Below are positions 21,349-23,706 of a stretch of DNA of 23,706 bases, piece by piece; within the stretch, counting starts at the first letter, position 1; every line of letters begins with the position of its first letter. Origin of the DNA: CAYRPO01 sp964426305 (GTDB lineage: Bacteria > Patescibacteriota > Saccharimonadia > Saccharimonadales > CAIOMD01). Location of the stretch: positions 1-23,706 of the forward strand of contig CAYRPO010000008.1 of the NCBI GenBank assembly GCA_964426305.1. The letters run 5' to 3'. Made by a program: the position numbers and the translations under genes. The notes below the pieces were generated by a model. The model saw only the letters and a program-made list of their open reading frames with translations, was not told the origin of the DNA and ran no database searches.

Positions 21349-22755
21349 TCATGACATTGCAAACTCCTCGGTATGGATACTTGTCCCAGGTACCGATTTT
21401 GCCTTGAGCTGTTTGCGCATCGCTGCCATCATAGGAGGCGGACCACATATAAAAATGTCTTTTTCCTTCAAGTTTCCGCTGTGTTTTTCTATATAGTCAG
21501 CTGTCAAAAACCCTTCTTGCTGATCGGCAACAAATGGATAAATCTTAAAGTCACCCTTCTTAAAGACAGCGATCTCATTGAGCAAACGCCAGTCTAGCAA
21601 CTCACTTGCAGTTTTGACCGAATAATACAGATCGACTTTGTAGTCATTGTCGGCAAGCGTCTTTGCCATAGACAAGAATGGTGTAATACCAATGCCCCCA
21701 GCAACCCAAATTTGGTTTTTATTTTTGTAGTTCGTAAAGGTAAATTTACCGTATGCGCCTTCGATCTCTGCTATTGCGCCAGACCGGAGGGCTGCCAGTT
21801 TACCCGTATAGTCACCAAGTGCCTTGATACTAAGCCGTAGGTGCTGGTCCTTTGGTGATGAAGAAATTGAAAACGGATGCCATTCATTATTAATACCAAC
21901 TTCAGTGCTGTCTAGAAACCGTATAAAAACAAATTGTCCAGGCTTGTATGGTACGGGTAAATCCAGTGCCTGTAGCTTCATATGGACTACGCCTCCTTTG
22001 ACGGCATCGACTTCAACGACTCGATACTTGTATGTGCGGATAAGAATTTTACCTACCACCGAACGATATATGAAGGCAGCAATGCCAAGTATCGACATGA
22101 CCAATACATAAAGCTTGAGTGGCGTTGACGAAGATGCATTGTTTGACAAAATAACTACATGCAGCCCTGCCAAGAAGAACGCAAAACCCAAGAATCGGTG
22201 CGTAAATAGCCAGACGTTATACGGAATTTTTATGAAAAACGTGATCAGCAACAGAATGACCATGCCCCAAAATGCAACAATGCCCAAAAATACACCCCAT
22301 TGCAAAATCACAGCAGTGTGAAAGTCTGATGAAGTTTGCCAGAGCGCACTAATGGGCGTAAGGCCGTTCGGTATCAGCAGCAGTGCGGCTTGCGTAAAAG
22401 ATGTCTGTATATACCGTAGCGCCAAAAACATCGGGTGAAAGGCCAAAAAGATCAACGCAAACCCTCCTAGTAGATGATGCGCAATATAGACCCTGTTCAG
22501 ACCGCCAAACCAATATTCCAGGAAACGCAAGCGAGTTGCATATATGAGGTTAAGCGCATACATAACCATGCCAATCAGTCCTGCCACGCGGCCAAGCATC
22601 AGTAGTGTTGGAGCAAAACCATGCACCTGACTGAGCGGATGTGCATCAAAATACAACACTAACGGCAAAATGCACAGTAGTATTGTGACGCCCCAGCCAA
22701 ACAAATGTTCAAGCCGAAAGCTAATGATTACAGGCCTGTCCCCACGTGGCTGCAT
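21349..22755 (-). CDS. Ferric-reductase/NOX-like transmembrane flavocytochrome
   Basis: The 468-residue product combines a six-helix heme-binding membrane domain with a cytosolic FAD/NAD(P)H reductase domain, the layout of ferric reductases and NADPH oxidases. Paired histidines His93/94 with His107 (HHLLGGFALIFLAFH) and His186 with His199 (HRFLGFAFFLAGLH) are spaced as in the two-heme families. The reductase part has the FAD motif HPFSISSSP (293-301), the nucleotide motif GGIGITPFL (353-361), CGPPPM (437-442) and a C-terminal EEF. It should move electrons from NAD(P)H across the membrane to an outer acceptor: oxygen, Fe(III), or the heme-domain proteins encoded next to it. It is first in the operon. 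No strong ribosome-binding site is seen. Confidence 0.88.
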   Translation of the reverse strand: MQPRGDRPVIISFRLEHLFGWGVTILLCILPLVLYFDAHPLSQVHGFAPTLLMLGRVAGLIGMVMYALNLIYATRLRFLEYWFGGLNRVYIAHHLLGGFALIFLAFHPMFLALRYIQTSFTQAALLLIPNGLTPISALWQTSSDFHTAVILQWGVFLGIVAFWGMVILLLITFFIKIPYNVWLFTHRFLGFAFFLAGLHVVILSNNASSSTPLKLYVLVMSILGIAAFIYRSVVGKILIRTYKYRVVEVDAVKGGVVHMKLQALDLPVPYKPGQFVFIRFLDSTEVGINNEWHPFSISSSPKDQHLRLSIKALGDYTGKLAALRSGAIAEIEGAYGKFTFTNYKNKNQIWVAGGIGITPFLSMAKTLADNDYKVDLYYSVKTASELLDWRLLNEIAVFKKGDFKIYPFVADQQEGFLTADYIEKHSGNLKEKDIFICGPPPMMAAMRKQLKAKSVPGTSIHTEEFAMS

Positions 22756-22803
22756 ATGTGTCTTCGTTTAAGAACTATGCAAAGAGTGTACCAAGAACAA
22801 AGC

Positions 22804-22834
22804 ATTATCGCTATAGTTTTGTGATTTATATCAA
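22804..22834 (-). promoter_or_regulatory. Tentative promoter of the redox operon with FNR-box-like site
   Basis: On the minus strand TTGATA (22829-22834) and GATAAT (22804-22809) are 19 nt apart, a long spacing. The TTGATA is part of TTGAT-ATAA-ATCAC (22821-22834), one mismatch from the CRP/FNR-family consensus TTGAT-N4-ATCAA. The position would overlap the -35. Chance similarity is quite possible in AT-rich DNA. Confidence 0.3.
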
Positions 22835-22872
22835 TGCACTTTTCGCATTCATACACAGTTATGGCCCGCAAC

Positions 22873-22903
22873 AAAAAGCCGCACAATCAAATGGCGGCTT
22901 TTT
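22873..22903 (-). terminator. Terminator after rpsJ
   Basis: AAAAAGCCGC (22873-22882), 11-nt loop and GCGGCTTTTT (22894-22903): a perfect 10-bp stem with the U-tract as part of it, 19 nt after the rpsJ stop. It makes rpsJ a separate transcript from the redox operon. Confidence 0.88.
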
Positions 22904-22922
22904 GTGGTTATAATGTATGGTT

Positions 22923-23246
22923 TTACATTTTGATCTCTGCGTCGCAACCTGCGGGCAAAGAAAGATTCATAAGACTGTCAATAGTCTTTGGTGTTGGGTT
23001 CGTGATATCGATCAGGCGCTTGTGTACGCGCATTTCGAACTGCTCACGCCCTTTCTTGTAGACATGAGGACTCTTGACCACAGTGTAGACCGTTTTACGA
23101 GTTGGTAGTGGAATTGGCCCGGCGATGGTTGCCCCGGTACGAAGAGCTGTGTCAACAATCTGTTTTGCAGACTGATCAATAACCTTGTGGTCATATGCTT
23201 TTAGACGTATGCGAATACGCTGTTGTTGTGGGGCTTGTTCGGCCAT
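22923..23246 (-). CDS. rpsJ: 30S ribosomal protein S10
   Basis: S10 sits in the small-subunit head and also pairs with NusB in antitermination. The 107-residue product has IRIRLKAYDHKVIDQSAKQI (about residues 11-30), GPIPLPTRKTVYTV, KKGREQFEMRVHKRLIDI and a C-terminus ending PAGCDAEIKM. The length is normal. AAGGAG lies 9 nt before the ATG. In most bacteria rpsJ directly precedes rplC; here about 11 kb of non-ribosomal genes intervene and rpsJ has its own promoter and terminator. Confidence 0.97.
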   Translation of the reverse strand: MAEQAPQQQRIRIRLKAYDHKVIDQSAKQIVDTALRTGATIAGPIPLPTRKTVYTVVKSPHVYKKGREQFEMRVHKRLIDITNPTPKTIDSLMNLSLPAGCDAEIKM

Positions 23247-23343
23247 GATTTTTCACTCCTTATAGTGATGTGGGTGATGTAACATCTTTGCAATCATATA
23301 TAGATGACGTGCAACGACTTTTAGTCATCACAATTAGTTTACA
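23247..23343 (-). promoter_or_regulatory. Structured 5' leader of rpsJ
   Basis: About 97 nt lie between the predicted start site and rpsJ. GATGAC (23303-23308) can pair with GTCATC (23324-23329), or a smaller GACT/AGTC hairpin (23316-23326) can form using the same bases. Nearer the ribosome-binding site ACATC (23282-23286) can pair with either of two GATGT copies (23267-23271, 23276-23280). The mutually exclusive pairings suggest a switch, unproven. Confidence 0.4.
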
Positions 23344-23349
23344 ACTATA

Positions 23350-23378
23350 ATTATATCTGTTTTAGCTGGCTTTTTCAA
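23350..23378 (-). promoter_or_regulatory. rpsJ promoter
   Basis: TTGAAA (23373-23378), a 17-nt spacer and a perfect TATAAT (23350-23355). It is the best promoter in the window. The -35 lies inside the last codons of the upstream 88-codon gene, and the spacer holds that gene's stop. Confidence 0.85.
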
Positions 23379-23628
23379 GCGAAGTATCCAGGGAGATGTC
23401 TGGTCGGTATTCGTCAGGATACTCGCGAGTTTCAGTACTTGGACCATGACCGTGAGCTGCCCGCCACCCCAACGAGCCCGTACACTCAAAAGGAGGACTA
23501 AACACATTACGGCGACGTTCAGAAGACCCGATAATACTAAAATCAGGTGATCGTAGAGGCTCCTGGCTCCTAGGGTGCGGAAGCCCGTCTTCACCTTCCT
23601 CGAACGTTGGATATTGTTCACCAAACAT
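23362..23628 (-). CDS. Hypothetical 88-residue soluble protein
   Basis: The product has no membrane segment and is rich in Pro, Glu, Arg and Ser (FEEGEDGLPHPRSQEPLR near the start, RPDISLDTSLEKAS at the end), with low predicted order. I start it at the ATG at 23628, which has AAGGGAG 8 nt upstream, rather than at the ATG at 23649. It lies between a terminator of the preceding operon and the rpsJ promoter. The overlapping frame (23334-23624) has a hydrophobic stretch but no ribosome-binding site. No family recognised. Confidence 0.55.
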   Translation of the reverse strand: MFGEQYPTFEEGEDGLPHPRSQEPLRSPDFSIIGSSERRRNVFSPPFECTGSLGWRAAHGHGPSTETREYPDEYRPDISLDTSLEKAS

Positions 23629-23655
23629 GTAAGTCACTCCCTTATTCATTTATAA

Positions 23656-23683
23656 TAAAAATCCCCGTGGCAAGACCACGGGG
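23656..23683 (-). terminator. Terminator of the operon upstream of the window edge
   Basis: Stem CCCCGTGG/CCACGGGG (23663-23670 with 23676-23683), 5-nt loop, followed on the minus strand by ATTTTTATT. It would end a leftward transcript entering from the right; in many bacteria that is the rpsL-rpsG-fusA-tuf operon, but nothing of it is visible here. Confidence 0.82.
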
Positions 23684-23706
23684 TATTCATGGGAATAGCA
23701 TGACAA

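Noticed and set aside
23334..23624. 96-codon minus-strand frame with a hydrophobic stretch overlapping the 88-codon gene
   Set aside because: It starts at a GTG without a ribosome-binding site and runs through the rpsJ promoter; the other frame has AAGGGAG at the right distance.
1..23706. tRNA, rRNA, insertion sequence or phage attachment site
   Set aside because: No cloverleaf, rRNA core motif, transposase motif or terminal inverted repeat was noticed anywhere; this was read by eye, so a short tRNA could only be excluded with a covariance search.

Overview
The window looks like a chromosome segment of a Patescibacteria/CPR bacterium, most probably Candidatus Saccharibacteria (TM7). The reasons are: a dense S10-spc ribosomal cluster with no rpmD (L30) between rpsE and rplO, a loss known across the CPR; TGA used as an ordinary stop (pyrG, DUF3152 gene), which argues against the code-25 lineages Gracilibacteria and Absconditabacteria; actinobacteria-like accessory families such as DUF3152; and many small or near-leaderless genes. 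The taxon is inferred from these traits, not from a search.

Layout, left to right (almost everything is on the minus strand, so transcription runs right to left). 1-34 is the start of infA with its own promoter. 109-1596 is secY. 1736-2425 is an HD-domain hydrolase on the plus strand, placed between secY and rplO. 2426-2799 holds a 48-codon small ORF and a strong terminator. 2800-11599 is a compact cluster: rplC, rplD, rplW, rplB, rpsS, rplV, rpsC, rplP, rpmC, rpsQ, rplN, rplX, rplE, rpsN, rpsH, rplF, rplR, rpsE, rplO. Two small ORFs sit inside it: a 37-codon one bridging rplV and rpsC, and a 36-codon single-pass membrane protein between rpsH and rplF. A good promoter and a structured leader precede rplC.

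11790-16330 is a second group: pyrG, a small membrane protein, a secreted DUF3152-type zinc protease, and two single-pass envelope proteins, one with a pseudopilin-like ectodomain. 16455-22755 is a tight six-gene operon and the most interesting part of the window. It encodes a ferric-reductase/NADPH-oxidase-like transmembrane flavocytochrome, a short Ig plus cytochrome b5-like surface protein, two single-pass beta-sandwich (DUF4352-like) proteins, an 807-residue protein with seven tandem Ig-like repeats tipped by a second cytochrome b5-like domain, and a third DUF4352-like protein. I read it as a candidate trans-membrane electron-export or surface redox apparatus, in which cytosolic NAD(P)H electrons reach heme domains held at two distances from the cell. 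This is an inference from domains and operon structure.

22923-23246 is rpsJ, cut off from the rest of the S10 cluster by about 11 kb, with its own near-consensus promoter, structured leader and terminator. An 88-codon unknown gene and a terminator from an upstream operon close the window. No rRNA, tRNA, CRISPR array or insertion sequence was seen.
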